From the NCBI GenBank assembly GCA_040217815.1, contig JBEHWI010000001.1:62001-126000 (forward strand): a stretch of 64,000 bases of DNA. Reading direction: 5' to 3'. Position numbers and translations under genes: made by a program. The notes beneath the pieces are model-generated. The model was not told the origin of the DNA. It made no database searches and worked only from the letters and a program-made list of their open reading frames with translations. How positions within the stretch are numbered: position 1 is the first letter of the stretch; each line of letters begins with the position of its first letter. This DNA comes from UBA5314 sp040217815. Its GTDB lineage: Bacteria > Bacillota > Syntrophomonadia > Syntrophomonadales > Syntrophomonadaceae. Of the stretch, positions 27,313-35,631 are shown piece after piece.

Positions 27313-28929
27313 CTAATCTTCAGACAACCACGACTTCAGGACATGGGCGGCACTTTCCGGCTCGCTGTCCACTAGTTTGTCTATTTCCTCTTTGATCTTC
27401 TGCTTTTCACGTTCCTCAGGAGTCAAAGACATATCGAATATATCCTCAATCCTCAGCTCTTCATCAATTTCAGCCTCAAAGGGAACCGATTCTTCCTCTA
27501 CTTCTTTGGCGGCCTTTTTCTTGGATAATAGCCAAACTATGGCAATGACTGTCAAAGCCAGCAATACCATAAAGAGAGGAAGCAGCTTGGAGTCCAGTAT
27601 TTTATTCAACCATTCCATGCTAGACGCGGTTTCCGGTTCTGCTTCCGGTACGAAATCCATAAAGGCAACCGAGATGCTATCCTTCAGCGCAATCTTTTCC
27701 CCTTGACTGTTTTCAATGAGCCCGCAGGCGGTAGCTACCATGCCGCGGATTTTATCAGTCTTTTCAGCATCAGTGGCCCCCAGGTTCACATCCTTTATCG
27801 CCTTATTGTTGACAATAACCGAAATTGTAAAGTGATCGTATTTTACGTCACCCTGGGCATACTTGGTGTCGGTCTCGGTTTTACTCACTTCATAATTGGT
27901 TGTTTTGCTGCTTTTATCAGTGGAGGAAGCCCCTCCGGTAGTGGTTTCAGTGTAAGTGGGAACATTGGTGTCGGTTCCCGGAGTTCCGCTTGGGCCCGGG
28001 GCTGTTATTCCCGATTCCTTGGCAGTACTTTCGCTTCTTACGTGAGCGCCGTCTTCATCGTTATAATACCGTTCCGATTTTTCCTGCTTGGTATTGAAAT
28101 TCAATTCGGCATTTACCCTCACCACGGCATTGTCAGGCCCCAATGTTTTATCCAGCATGCTCTGAATGGCCTGTTGTTTCTCTCTTTCAAACTCCTTTTT
28201 CATCAGCATTTGCTTTTGGACCTGTTCCGTAGAGCCCATCTCTTCGGCAGGCAGATTGTCAGATAATAAAGTCCCATTTTGATCAACGATAGCAACATTT
28301 TCCTTGGAGAGGCCATTTACGCTGTTGGCTATCAGATTGACTATGGCCTGTACTTCTTTGGGAGTCAGAGTTTGACCGTTCTTAATATTAACAACTACTG
28401 AAGCTTTGGCCTTTTCTTCCTTTTCAGAAAATAAGGTGGATTCGGGTATGGCCAGGTTGACTTTGGCAGCCTTCACCTTGTCCAGCCCTTGGATGGTTCT
28501 GGCCAGTTCTCCCTGTAAAGCCATTTGGTATTTAACCTTTTTGTCCGACTCGGTTTCCCCGAAATTGGTGGTTTGAAACAACTCAAAACCCGATTCGCTC
28601 TGAGGCAGGTTGTCGCCAGCCAGCTTCAACCTGGTCGAACTTTTTTGCGGCGAAGGCACTAGTATGATCGTCCCATCCTGCCCATCTTGAACCTGGTAGC
28701 CTATTTTGTATTCATCTAATTTGGTTGTGATTTGGGAGGCGGTTTTAGCATCCAACCCCGAATAGAGAACTTCATAGTTGGTAGCCGTCCCGGAGGAGAG
28801 AATCACTATGGCCGCAACCACCAAAAGCGCAGCCCCAGCGAACAATACTTTTTGATTTAAGCTCAGCTTGTTCCAAGCCTCAAGTATGGTATTGCCCCAT
28901 CCCTTGAGCCTTTCCATAAAATCTGCCAT
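27313..28929 (-). CDS. fliF: Flagellar MS-ring protein FliF
   Basis: A 538-residue membrane-ring protein. It has an N-terminal membrane helix at about 25-45, the ring-building motifs in the periplasmic part (TNYEVLYSGLDAKTASQI and the GLSKENVAIVDQNG stretch), a Thr/Ser/Gly-rich loop (about 295-345) and a second membrane helix at about 440-460. The cytoplasmic tail that binds FliG follows (EERVEELRIEDI-like, ending VLKSWLSED). The ATG at 28929 is 7 nt after GAGG; an upstream TTG at 28935 is less likely. Confidence 0.96.
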   Translation of the reverse strand: MADFMERLKGWGNTILEAWNKLSLNQKVLFAGAALLVVAAIVILSSGTATNYEVLYSGLDAKTASQITTKLDEYKIGYQVQDGQDGTIILVPSPQKSSTRLKLAGDNLPQSESGFELFQTTNFGETESDKKVKYQMALQGELARTIQGLDKVKAAKVNLAIPESTLFSEKEEKAKASVVVNIKNGQTLTPKEVQAIVNLIANSVNGLSKENVAIVDQNGTLLSDNLPAEEMGSTEQVQKQMLMKKEFEREKQQAIQSMLDKTLGPDNAVVRVNAELNFNTKQEKSERYYNDEDGAHVRSESTAKESGITAPGPSGTPGTDTNVPTYTETTTGGASSTDKSSKTTNYEVSKTETDTKYAQGDVKYDHFTISVIVNNKAIKDVNLGATDAEKTDKIRGMVATACGLIENSQGEKIALKDSISVAFMDFVPEAEPETASSMEWLNKILDSKLLPLFMVLLALTVIAIVWLLSKKKAAKEVEEESVPFEAEIDEELRIEDIFDMSLTPEEREKQKIKEEIDKLVDSEPESAAHVLKSWLSED

Positions 28930-28950
28930 TATCAATCCTCACATTGCAAA

Positions 28951-29259
28951 TTACATTTGAATGCGCATAATTTCCTGAAATGCCTCAACTATTTTGTCTC
29001 TAACTTGAATGGTAAGCTGTAAAGCCAGATTTGCCTTTTCGTATGCCAGTACGGTGTTGTGTATGTTGCTTTCTTGTCCCATGGCAGTAAGAGCGGCGCT
29101 GGCCTGGGCGTCGTTTTGAAGTGATTGCACGTCTTCCAGGGCTCGGCTCAGATAATCACCAAAGGACAAATTCCGACCCGCTTCACCAGCAAGCGCACCG
29201 CCCGCCGATTTCAGGCCTGTGGTGTTTTTCAATCCGGAAAGCAAAGCTTCCGCCTTCAT
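28951..29259 (-). CDS. fliE: Flagellar hook-basal body protein FliE
   Basis: A 102-residue rod adapter between the MS ring and the rod. The family's conserved parts are present: SFGDYLSRALEDVQSLQNDAQ near 32-52 and the C-terminal helix region ANLALQLTIQVRDKIVEAFQEIMRIQM. It lies 13 nt after flgC and 21 nt before fliF, in the standard flgB-flgC-fliE-fliF order. Confidence 0.95.
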   Translation of the reverse strand: MKAEALLSGLKNTTGLKSAGGALAGEAGRNLSFGDYLSRALEDVQSLQNDAQASAALTAMGQESNIHNTVLAYEKANLALQLTIQVRDKIVEAFQEIMRIQM

Positions 29260-29272
29260 TCAAAGACCCCTC

Positions 29273-29722
29273 CTACTTGCCAATTTCCAAAGCTTTTAAG
29301 GCCATAGCCTTTATGCCGTCGATAACCTGCGCGTTCGCCTGGTAGGATCTGGTGCTGGAAACCAAATTGATCATTTCCTCTACGACATTGACATTGGGGT
29401 AACTGACATATCCTTGAGCATCGGCATCGGGATGGCCCGGTTCATAAACCTTGCGAAAAGGGGCCTCGGCATCGCTCAACTGCCTTATTTCTTTCACCCG
29501 CACACCGCCTGCAGAGTTCATCTTTTCCCCCAGCATGGTTGCAAAAGGTGATGGGGCTTGCTTTTTAGCTTCAAAAACGACCACCTGGCGGCGATAGGGA
29601 CCCGCTCCGTCTGCTGTTCTGGTACTTTCGGCGTTGGCCAGGTTGCTGGAGATGGTATCCATGCGCAGGCGCTGGGCAGTCAATCCAGAAGCACTTATAT
29701 CCATAGCGTCAAGAAAACCCAT
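29273..29722 (-). CDS. flgC: Flagellar basal-body rod protein FlgC
   Basis: A 149-residue rod subunit. The N-terminal rod motif (MDISASGLTAQRLRMDTISSN followed by LANAEST) and the C-terminal NVNVVEEMINLVSSTRSYQANAQ helix are both intact. It starts with ATG 6 nt after the flgB stop and precedes fliE. Confidence 0.96.
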   Translation of the reverse strand: MGFLDAMDISASGLTAQRLRMDTISSNLANAESTRTADGAGPYRRQVVVFEAKKQAPSPFATMLGEKMNSAGGVRVKEIRQLSDAEAPFRKVYEPGHPDADAQGYVSYPNVNVVEEMINLVSSTRSYQANAQVIDGIKAMALKALEIGK

Positions 29723-29728
29723 AGTTTA

Positions 29729-30166
29729 TTAACCCCTTCCCGTAATGGCCAAACGCAGCAGTTTTATTTCCTGGGACATACTTTGTGCTAAAGTATCATA
29801 ATAAAGTTCATTTTTAGTTCTTTTAGCCATCTCGGCATCTATATCGACATTGTTCCCATCATTTCTGTAACTTTCATCATTCACCTGGATTATATCCGGC
29901 TGCATATCCTTCCAGCCGCTTAGCCCCCCGATCTGAATATGACGGGGATTGCTAATACTAAGTTTACCACGATTTGTCTGACTATCCAGGACTTTTTTTA
30001 GTTTTTCCTCGAAAATTAATTCTCGGCGTTTGAAGTTCGGAGTATCTTCATTGGCGATATTGTCGGCAATTATCGTGTCTCGTTCAGAAGCGACATCCAT
30101 CGCTCGATTCAACAGCGGTATGGTGGAAGAAGAGAAAATCTTTTCCAGCAGAGGAATCACCCCCAA
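29729..30166 (-). CDS. flgB: Flagellar basal-body rod protein FlgB
   Basis: A 145-residue rod subunit and first gene of the fla/che operon. The rod motif RAMDVASERDTIIADNIAN with NEDTPNFKRRELIFE lies at about 20-55, and the C-terminal YDTLAQSMSQEIKLLRLAI helix closes the protein. The start is uncertain: TTG at 30166 gives the normal length, GTG at 30160 is close behind, and the nearest ribosome site (AAGG) is about 11 nt before the TTG and lies inside a 12-bp palindrome. Confidence 0.93.
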   Translation of the reverse strand: MGVIPLLEKIFSSSTIPLLNRAMDVASERDTIIADNIANEDTPNFKRRELIFEEKLKKVLDSQTNRGKLSISNPRHIQIGGLSGWKDMQPDIIQVNDESYRNDGNNVDIDAEMAKRTKNELYYDTLAQSMSQEIKLLRLAITGRG

Positions 30167-30168
30167 AC

Positions 30169-30180
30169 AGGTATTTACCT
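30169..30180. promoter_or_regulatory. Palindrome over the flgB ribosome-binding site
   Basis: The sequence aggtatttacct is a perfect inverted repeat just ahead of the flgB TTG codon and includes the only AAGG-like ribosome site. It could be an operator for a DNA-binding protein or a small hairpin hiding the site. The AT-rich stretch 30181-30270 upstream should hold the operon promoter, since the codY terminator lies just beyond, but I found no clear sigma-A or SigD (GCCGATAT) match. Confidence 0.35.
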
Positions 30181-30270
30181 TATTTTATATATCACTTCAT
30201 ACTTCTACTAATAATTCCATTATTCCTTCTTCAAATACGCTAATTTCCAACATTTTTATAGATTTTCAAG

Positions 30271-30309
30271 AGAAAAAAAACGAGCTAACCAAAATTGGTT
30301 AACCCGTTT
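30271..30309 (-). terminator. Rho-independent terminator of the dprA-codY operon
   Basis: On the minus strand a 13-bp stem (arms at 30297-30309 and 30278-30290, loop AATTTT) is followed by eight Ts. Two positions that would be mismatches in the plus-strand RNA are G-U pairs in the minus-strand RNA, so it is directional and serves codY. It isolates the codY transcript from flgB. Confidence 0.85.
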
Positions 30310-30358
30310 CCCAGAATCAATTTCCATATAATTCTTTGGATAATAGTACCTTGAATTC

Positions 30359-30594
30359 TAGTACAACATTCCGCATATTTGTGTACATAATTTGGGCAGA
30401 TTTTTTTACATTACTGCGTTGCCGTCAATCGCAATATGTCCAGTATTATTCATTCCTGATGCCCATGGACGGTCTAGTACAGCGATGCCAGGACGGCATG
30501 GAGCTGCCGGTGGCAGGAGGCCAAGGAGCCGCCGCCTTGTACTTCGACAAAATATGCTCCAACTTATGTGCACAATATACGGAACGTTGTACTA
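30359..30594 (-). repeat. Inverted-arm intergenic repeat, copy B
   Basis: A 236-bp element between the codY coding sequence and its terminator, in the opposite orientation to copies A and C. The arms begin TAGTACAACRTTCCG at each end (30359 rightwards and 30594 leftwards) and pair over about 40 bp with several mismatches. The core carries the shared CTCCTTGGCCTCCTGCCACC block and an ATGCC-gtcct-GGCAT stem-loop. The outer TAG of the right-hand arm (30592-30594) is the codY stop codon. It occupies most of the 425-bp gap between flgB and codY. Confidence 0.9.
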
Positions 30595-31374
30595 ACGACG
30601 TAATTCGTCGAACAAAAACTCGTTTAGGACCTTGATGTAAGTTCCCTTCATCCCCAGGGATCTCGATTCTATGACTCCGGCGCTCTCGAATTTACGCAGG
30701 GCGCTGACTATGACTGAGCGGGTTATCCCCACTTTGTCGGCGATGCGACTGGCGACCAGCAGGCCTTCCGTCCCACTCAGCTCGTTGATTATATGCTCGA
30801 TAGCTTCCCGCTCAGAATAGGACAGGGTGGCCAGGGCAATCTGCACCGATGCCTTTTTCCTTGCTTCTTCTTCTATGCGTTCTGCCCGCATGCGCATTAT
30901 CTCATTGGCTACAACAATGGCCCCATATTCGGCTAGAACTATATCCTCTTCAGTAAACGGTTCACTTTCACGAAGCAGGATAAGGGTCCCAATCCGGCGG
31001 GCGCCTCCAAAAACAGGCGTGACCGACCAGAGCCGCTCGGCGCAGCTGCACATCACGTTGGTAGGATTGAATATACAGCGCCGGCCTTCCTCAACCCGTA
31101 TGTTGTTTCTGGTTTCATGCATGTTCAACAATTCCCGGTTGAAGCTTTCCGGGAACCTCTCGGCATGGCTGACCAGTTCCTTGATCCCTGTGCATTGTAC
31201 GCTGGGGATAAATGCGTAGCCGCCGATTTGCCCGCGCCGGCCTACAATAAAAACGGCACACTCCAAGGTATCAGCCAAAACCTGTGACATTTCATAAAAG
31301 TCAACCGGATTTCCCCCGATTTTCTGTAGGATGCGATTTATAGCTCTGGATTTTTCTAATAAAGTTCTTGGCAC
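30592..31374 (-). CDS. codY: GTP-sensing global transcriptional repressor CodY
   Basis: A 260-residue regulator with an N-terminal GAF domain that binds branched-chain amino acids, and a C-terminal winged helix-turn-helix. The DNA-binding part reads VASRIADKVGITRSVIVSAL, then RKFESAGVIESRSLGMKGTY, as in Bacillus CodY. The start is GTG at 31374 after GGGGGGAATGAAGA. It closes the xerC-hslV-hslU-codY run. The stop codon is contributed by the adjoining repeat, but the protein ends at the usual length. In Bacillus CodY represses fla/che, which lies next door here too. Confidence 0.96.
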   Translation of the reverse strand: MPRTLLEKSRAINRILQKIGGNPVDFYEMSQVLADTLECAVFIVGRRGQIGGYAFIPSVQCTGIKELVSHAERFPESFNRELLNMHETRNNIRVEEGRRCIFNPTNVMCSCAERLWSVTPVFGGARRIGTLILLRESEPFTEEDIVLAEYGAIVVANEIMRMRAERIEEEARKKASVQIALATLSYSEREAIEHIINELSGTEGLLVASRIADKVGITRSVIVSALRKFESAGVIESRSLGMKGTYIKVLNEFLFDELRR

Positions 31375-31394
31375 TCTTCATTCCCCCCAGCTGT

Positions 31395-32789
31395 TTATAA
31401 AATATAACGGCTCAAATCTTCATCATCAACTATTCTCTGCAGGCGCTCTTTGACATAGTCGCTTTCTATTAGCACTTCCTGCCCCGCCAGGTACGGAGCA
31501 TCAAATAAAAGGTCTTCCAATACTTTCTCCATAATCGTATGCAGACGCCGGGCACCAATATTTTCTGTCCTTGAATTTACTTCGTAGGCAATTTCTGCCA
31601 CATAATCAATTGCTTCACCTGTAAAACATATGTTTACTCCTTCGCTCTGCAACAGCGCACTATACTGCGTGATCAAGGAGTTGCGAGGTTCAGTCAGTAT
31701 TCTTCGCAGATCGGCTCTGGTTAAGCCTTCCAGTTCAACTCTGATGGGAAATCTTCCCTGCAGTTCCGGTATCAAATCAGACGGTTTATTGATGTGAAAA
31801 GCCCCGGCAGCAATAAAAAGGATGTAATCAGTTTTAACCGGGCCATATTTGGTCACAACCGTAGAACCTTCGACGATAGGCAGGATATCTCTCTGCACAC
31901 CGCCTCTTGATACATCCGGTCCGTAGTCGCTTCCTTTACCTGCAATTTTATCGATCTCATCCAGGAAAACGATCCCATCTTCCTCAACCCGCCGAATCGA
32001 TTCTCTGTATACCTCATCCATATCGATCAAGCGCTGGGCTTCTTCATAGGTGAGGATCTTCCTGGCTTCTTCAACCGTGATTCTACGCTTCTTTTTCTTT
32101 TTAGGCATGAGATTGCCGAACATATCCTGCAGGTTGATACCCATTTCCTCAACCCCGGAACCCGAAAATACCTCCATGAAAGGGGTTGAGCCTCTTTCTT
32201 CGACTTCTACTTCGATAAATTCGCCTTCCAATTCCTGCCTCAGCAGCTTGTTGCGAAGTATTTCCCTCTGCTCCTGGACTTCCCGATTTCTATGTTCAAA
32301 TTCCTCTTCGCTTTCCTCCTTCTCCGACCCCTGACCCAACAGATATTCCAGCGGGTTTTTAGGACTCCGGGATTTTTTTACCGGCAGGGGCATCATGTAG
32401 TCAAGAATCCGTTCCTGAGCCAGTTCCCGTCCTTTCTCTTCCATTTCTTCAAACTTTTCTTGTTTGACTACTCGAATAGCAGTCTCCAACAGATCTCTGA
32501 TCATCGATTCCACATCGCGGCCCACATAGCCGACTTCGGTAAATTTGCTGGCCTCAACTTTTATAAAAGGAGCCTTGACCAACCGGGCCAGACGCCTTGC
32601 TATCTCGGTCTTTCCGATGCCGGTCGAACCTATCATTATTATGTTTTTGGGATAGATCTCTTCCCTCATTTCCACCGGCAGTTGTTTTCTCCGGTATCTA
32701 TTGCGCAAAGCTATAGCTACCGCCTTCTTGGCTACCATTTGTCCCACGATATGCTTATCGAGTTCTTCTACAATTTCTCTGGGAGTCAA
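31395..32789 (-). CDS. hslU: ATP-dependent protease ATPase subunit HslU (ClpY)
   Basis: A AAA+ unfoldase that feeds substrates into HslV. Walker A GSTGIGKT is at 54-61 and Walker B lies in DGIVFLDEIDKIAGKGSD. Between them is the charged I-domain (about 105-230), and the C-terminus ends DEDLSRYIL, the tail that inserts into HslV. The TTG at 32789 is the first conventional start, but the GGAGGTG site sits 18 nt away, inside the hslV end. In-frame ATT codons at 32798 or 32801 are better placed and would give an N-terminus like other HslU proteins (about 467 residues). Confidence 0.95.
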   Translation of the reverse strand: MTPREIVEELDKHIVGQMVAKKAVAIALRNRYRRKQLPVEMREEIYPKNIIMIGSTGIGKTEIARRLARLVKAPFIKVEASKFTEVGYVGRDVESMIRDLLETAIRVVKQEKFEEMEEKGRELAQERILDYMMPLPVKKSRSPKNPLEYLLGQGSEKEESEEEFEHRNREVQEQREILRNKLLRQELEGEFIEVEVEERGSTPFMEVFSGSGVEEMGINLQDMFGNLMPKKKKKRRITVEEARKILTYEEAQRLIDMDEVYRESIRRVEEDGIVFLDEIDKIAGKGSDYGPDVSRGGVQRDILPIVEGSTVVTKYGPVKTDYILFIAAGAFHINKPSDLIPELQGRFPIRVELEGLTRADLRRILTEPRNSLITQYSALLQSEGVNICFTGEAIDYVAEIAYEVNSRTENIGARRLHTIMEKVLEDLLFDAPYLAGQEVLIESDYVKERLQRIVDDEDLSRYIL

Positions 32790-32800
32790 ACTGGCAATAA

Positions 32801-33346
32801 TTAAACACCTCCATTGTCAATCCATTCTACCGTTATCTGGTCATTGGTGTAGATGCAGATATCGGCCGCTATTTTAAGCGCTTCTTCAGCGATTTCTCGG
32901 GCGTTTAGATCGCTGTGCTTGTACAAAGCCCGGGCCGCAGCCAAGGCATAAGCCCCGCCTGAACCAATGGCGGTTATCCCGTCTTCAGCATCGATTAGCT
33001 CACCATTACCGGAGATTACCAACATTTTTTCCCGATCAGCTACAATGAGCAGCGCCTCAAGGCGTCTCAATACCCTGTCAGAGCGCCAGTCACGGGCCAA
33101 ATCCACCGCCGCCCGGGTCAGATTGCCATTGACCTGTTTAAGCTTTTCTTCAAATTTAGCGAACAGGGTAAAGGCATCTGCCACCGAACCGGCAAAACCA
33201 GCTATTACCTGGCCTTCATATAAGCGGCGAACTTTTTTGGCGTTTTGCTTCATTATAGTATTCTGTCCAAATGTAACCTGGCCATCTCCGGCTATCGCAG
33301 TCAGGCCGCCTTTGCGAACGGCTACTATGGTTGTGGCTTCAAACAT
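32801..33346 (-). CDS. hslV: ATP-dependent protease subunit HslV (ClpQ)
   Basis: A 181-residue proteasome-like peptidase. The catalytic Thr is expected at the TTIVAV segment (Thr5 or so, after a short MFEA propeptide). The conserved AGDGQVTFGQNTIMKQNAKKVR and TAIGSGGAYALAAARAL blocks follow. ATG 33346 has GGAGGTAGCAT upstream, overlapping the xerC stop. The end overlaps the likely hslU start region, consistent with coupled synthesis of the two subunits. Confidence 0.96.
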   Translation of the reverse strand: MFEATTIVAVRKGGLTAIAGDGQVTFGQNTIMKQNAKKVRRLYEGQVIAGFAGSVADAFTLFAKFEEKLKQVNGNLTRAAVDLARDWRSDRVLRRLEALLIVADREKMLVISGNGELIDAEDGITAIGSGGAYALAAARALYKHSDLNAREIAEEALKIAADICIYTNDQITVEWIDNGGV

Positions 33347-33349
33347 ATG

Positions 33350-34261
33350 CTACCTCCGTGGATGATGTTCTTCATGGATAATTTTTATCTCATCTCTGCT
33401 CAAGTGGGTATAAACCTGGGTGGTAGACAGCTTAACATGACCGAGTAGTTCCTGAACCGAACGCAGATCAGCACCAGCTCCCAGCAAATGGGTGGCAAAA
33501 GAATGCCGGAGGGTATGGGGGCTGACCTTCTGGTTCATGGCCAACATTTCAACGTATTTATTCATAATGTTGCGTATACTGCGGGTGCTCAACCTTTTGC
33601 CCGATTTGTTTAAAAACAGAGCTGGAGATTTTTCTTCATTCTTTCGCTGTAAAAAAGGACGTCCATTCTTTATGTAGTCATTCAGGGCCTCTTTAGCCAC
33701 ATTGCCCAGAGGAACGATTCTCTCTTTACTGCCCTTGCCCATGACCCTTACATGGAGCTCATCCAGGTCGATGTCTAGCATATCGAGCCCAACCAATTCA
33801 CTAACCCGCAAACCTGATGAATAAAGGGTCTCCAATATAGCGCGGTCGCGCTTGCCGCTGGGTGTCAAAATATCAGGGGCTTGCATGAGCATATGGACTT
33901 CTTGAGGATAAAGAAATTGAGGCAACCGTTTATCCTGCTTGGGAGTGGATACTGCGGCTATGGGATTGCTGGACAGAATGTTTTCCCTGCATAAATAGCG
34001 CACAAATGACCTTAAGGCAGCCAGCTTACGAGCCATGGTAGCCCTGCTCCAACCCTTTTGCTGCATATGAACCAGGTATTCCCGGGCGGTAAAATGGTTG
34101 ATGGATTCCACACCCAGATCTTCCAGAGCCAGCTGATTTTTACCAGCTAAAAAAGCAAAAAACTGACTCAAATCAGTTTCATAGCTGAGTAATGTTAAAC
34201 TGGCGGCGCTTTTTTCAACGCGCAGGTAGTCTAAGAACCCTTGCAGGTGTAGATGCAGCAT
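33350..34261 (-). CDS. xerC: Tyrosine recombinase XerC/CodV
   Basis: A 303-residue site-specific recombinase that resolves chromosome dimers at dif. The SAM-like N-terminal domain (about 5-90) is followed by the catalytic domain with R152 (SGLRVSELVGLD), K176, H249 and R252 (HTLRHSFATHLL), H275 (LLGHVKLSTTQVY) and nucleophile Y284. I used the ATG at 34261 (MLHLHLQGF), 7 nt after AAAGG; a longer frame to 34303 has no family support. It is embedded in the topA-trmFO-xerC-hslVU-codY run, as in Bacillus. Confidence 0.95.
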   Translation of the reverse strand: MLHLHLQGFLDYLRVEKSAASLTLLSYETDLSQFFAFLAGKNQLALEDLGVESINHFTAREYLVHMQQKGWSRATMARKLAALRSFVRYLCRENILSSNPIAAVSTPKQDKRLPQFLYPQEVHMLMQAPDILTPSGKRDRAILETLYSSGLRVSELVGLDMLDIDLDELHVRVMGKGSKERIVPLGNVAKEALNDYIKNGRPFLQRKNEEKSPALFLNKSGKRLSTRSIRNIMNKYVEMLAMNQKVSPHTLRHSFATHLLGAGADLRSVQELLGHVKLSTTQVYTHLSRDEIKIIHEEHHPRR

Positions 34262-34328
34262 ATGTAGGCCTTTCCCACAAATTTCTAAGCAAAATGCTAG
34301 CATACTACCTAGAAAATTTCAATCATTT

Positions 34329-35630
34329 TTACAACAATTCTGAAAATTCGTCCATATCGTGCAAGGCCCGTTGTGCGTATGCATGGTAGCGTTTTTGCTT
34401 ATCCTTTACTCTCACTTCAAGGGTGGGAAGTAGTCCGAAGTTGGCGTTGATAGGCTGGAAATGACCGTCTTGGGCCCCAGTTATGAATTTTATCAAGGCG
34501 CCAATCATAGTAGTAGGAGGTGGAGTAATTGGTTCCTGGCCATGCCAGTAACGATAGGCGTTTATTCCAGCTACAATACCTGTGGCAGCCGATTCCATAT
34601 AGCCTTCCACCCCGGTTATCTGCCCGGCAAAGAATACCCGGAGGTCCTTATTCCATTGCAAGGTAGGTAAGAGAAGACGTGGGCTGTTAATAAACGTATT
34701 TCTGTGTATTGAGCCATAACGAACGAATTCTGCATTTTCCAAACCCGGAATAAGTCGGAATACCCGGTTCTGCTCACCCCAGCGTAGACGGGTCTGGAAT
34801 CCCACCAGTCCGTATATTCTTCCTGCTGTATCTTCCTGCCGGAGCTGAACTACAGCATAAGGCCTGGCTGAATTGGGGTCTTTCTCCAGTCCCACCGGGC
34901 GAAGGGGTCCAAATCTCATGGTATCGGGTCCAGAGCGGGCCAGTACTTCAACCGGCATGCAAGCTTGAAAAAACGGCATATCGATGCTGTGTCCCTCTTT
35001 AATATCAGCATTGATGAGCTCTTCATAAAACCGTTCATATTCTGCCTGATTCATAGGACAATTAAGGTAGTCGGCAGTTCCCTTTCCGTACCTGGAGGCC
35101 CGGTAAATTATATGATTATCAAGGCTTTCGGCCAGAATGCTTGGTGCGATAGCATCAAAAAAGTGCAGGCTGTCTTCGTCGTTAAGTCTTTGCAGGTCCC
35201 GGCTCAAGTCATTCGACGTTAGAGGACCGGTGGCTACTATTGTCAGTCCGTTGTCTGGAAGTTCCCTGGCTTCCTCTCGAATTATTGTAATATTGGGATC
35301 TTGGGAAATTACGCCAGTAACCGCCTGGGCAAATTTTCTTCTGTCAACCGCCAGAGCAGATCCGGCCGGAACTCTGGTTTCAGCCGCACACTCCAAGAGC
35401 AAGGAACCCAGAACCTGCATTTCACGTTTGAGAAGACCCTGGGCGGTGTTGACAACCTCAGATTTTAATGAATTGCTGCAAACCAACTCCGCCAGGTCTC
35501 CAGTTTGGTGGGCCGGGGTATTTTTCTTAGGCCGCATTTCCCATAAGCGGACTGGAACGCCATTGCGAGCCAGGTAATAAGCCGCTTCACAACCTGCCAA
35601 TCCTCCGCCTAATATATCTACCGCAGTCAC
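34329..35630 (-). CDS. trmFO: Folate-dependent tRNA(m5U54) methyltransferase TrmFO
   Basis: A 433-residue flavoprotein that makes ribothymidine 54 in tRNA with methylenetetrahydrofolate as carbon donor. The dinucleotide-binding motif GGGLAGCEAAYYLA is at the N-terminus, then MRPKKNTPAHQTGDLAELVC with the conserved Cys and NSLKS. The GQITGVEGYMESAATG stretch is near 325-340. Start GTG 35630 is one base after the topA stop, with GAGG 7 nt upstream inside topA. The longer frame to 35675 would intrude into topA. Confidence 0.95.
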   Translation of the reverse strand: MTAVDILGGGLAGCEAAYYLARNGVPVRLWEMRPKKNTPAHQTGDLAELVCSNSLKSEVVNTAQGLLKREMQVLGSLLLECAAETRVPAGSALAVDRRKFAQAVTGVISQDPNITIIREEARELPDNGLTIVATGPLTSNDLSRDLQRLNDEDSLHFFDAIAPSILAESLDNHIIYRASRYGKGTADYLNCPMNQAEYERFYEELINADIKEGHSIDMPFFQACMPVEVLARSGPDTMRFGPLRPVGLEKDPNSARPYAVVQLRQEDTAGRIYGLVGFQTRLRWGEQNRVFRLIPGLENAEFVRYGSIHRNTFINSPRLLLPTLQWNKDLRVFFAGQITGVEGYMESAATGIVAGINAYRYWHGQEPITPPPTTMIGALIKFITGAQDGHFQPINANFGLLPTLEVRVKDKQKRYHAYAQRALHDMDEFSELL

Positions 35631-35631
35631 C

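Noticed and set aside
30181..30270. SigD-type promoter (TAAA with GCCGATAT) for flgB
   Set aside because: No GCCGAT-like -10 is present. The region is AT-rich, and several poor sigma-A matches cannot be told apart.
34262..34303. Extended N-terminus for xerC (MLAFCLEICGKGLH)
   Set aside because: The internal ATG at 34261 has a good ribosome site and the family N-terminus; the extension does not.
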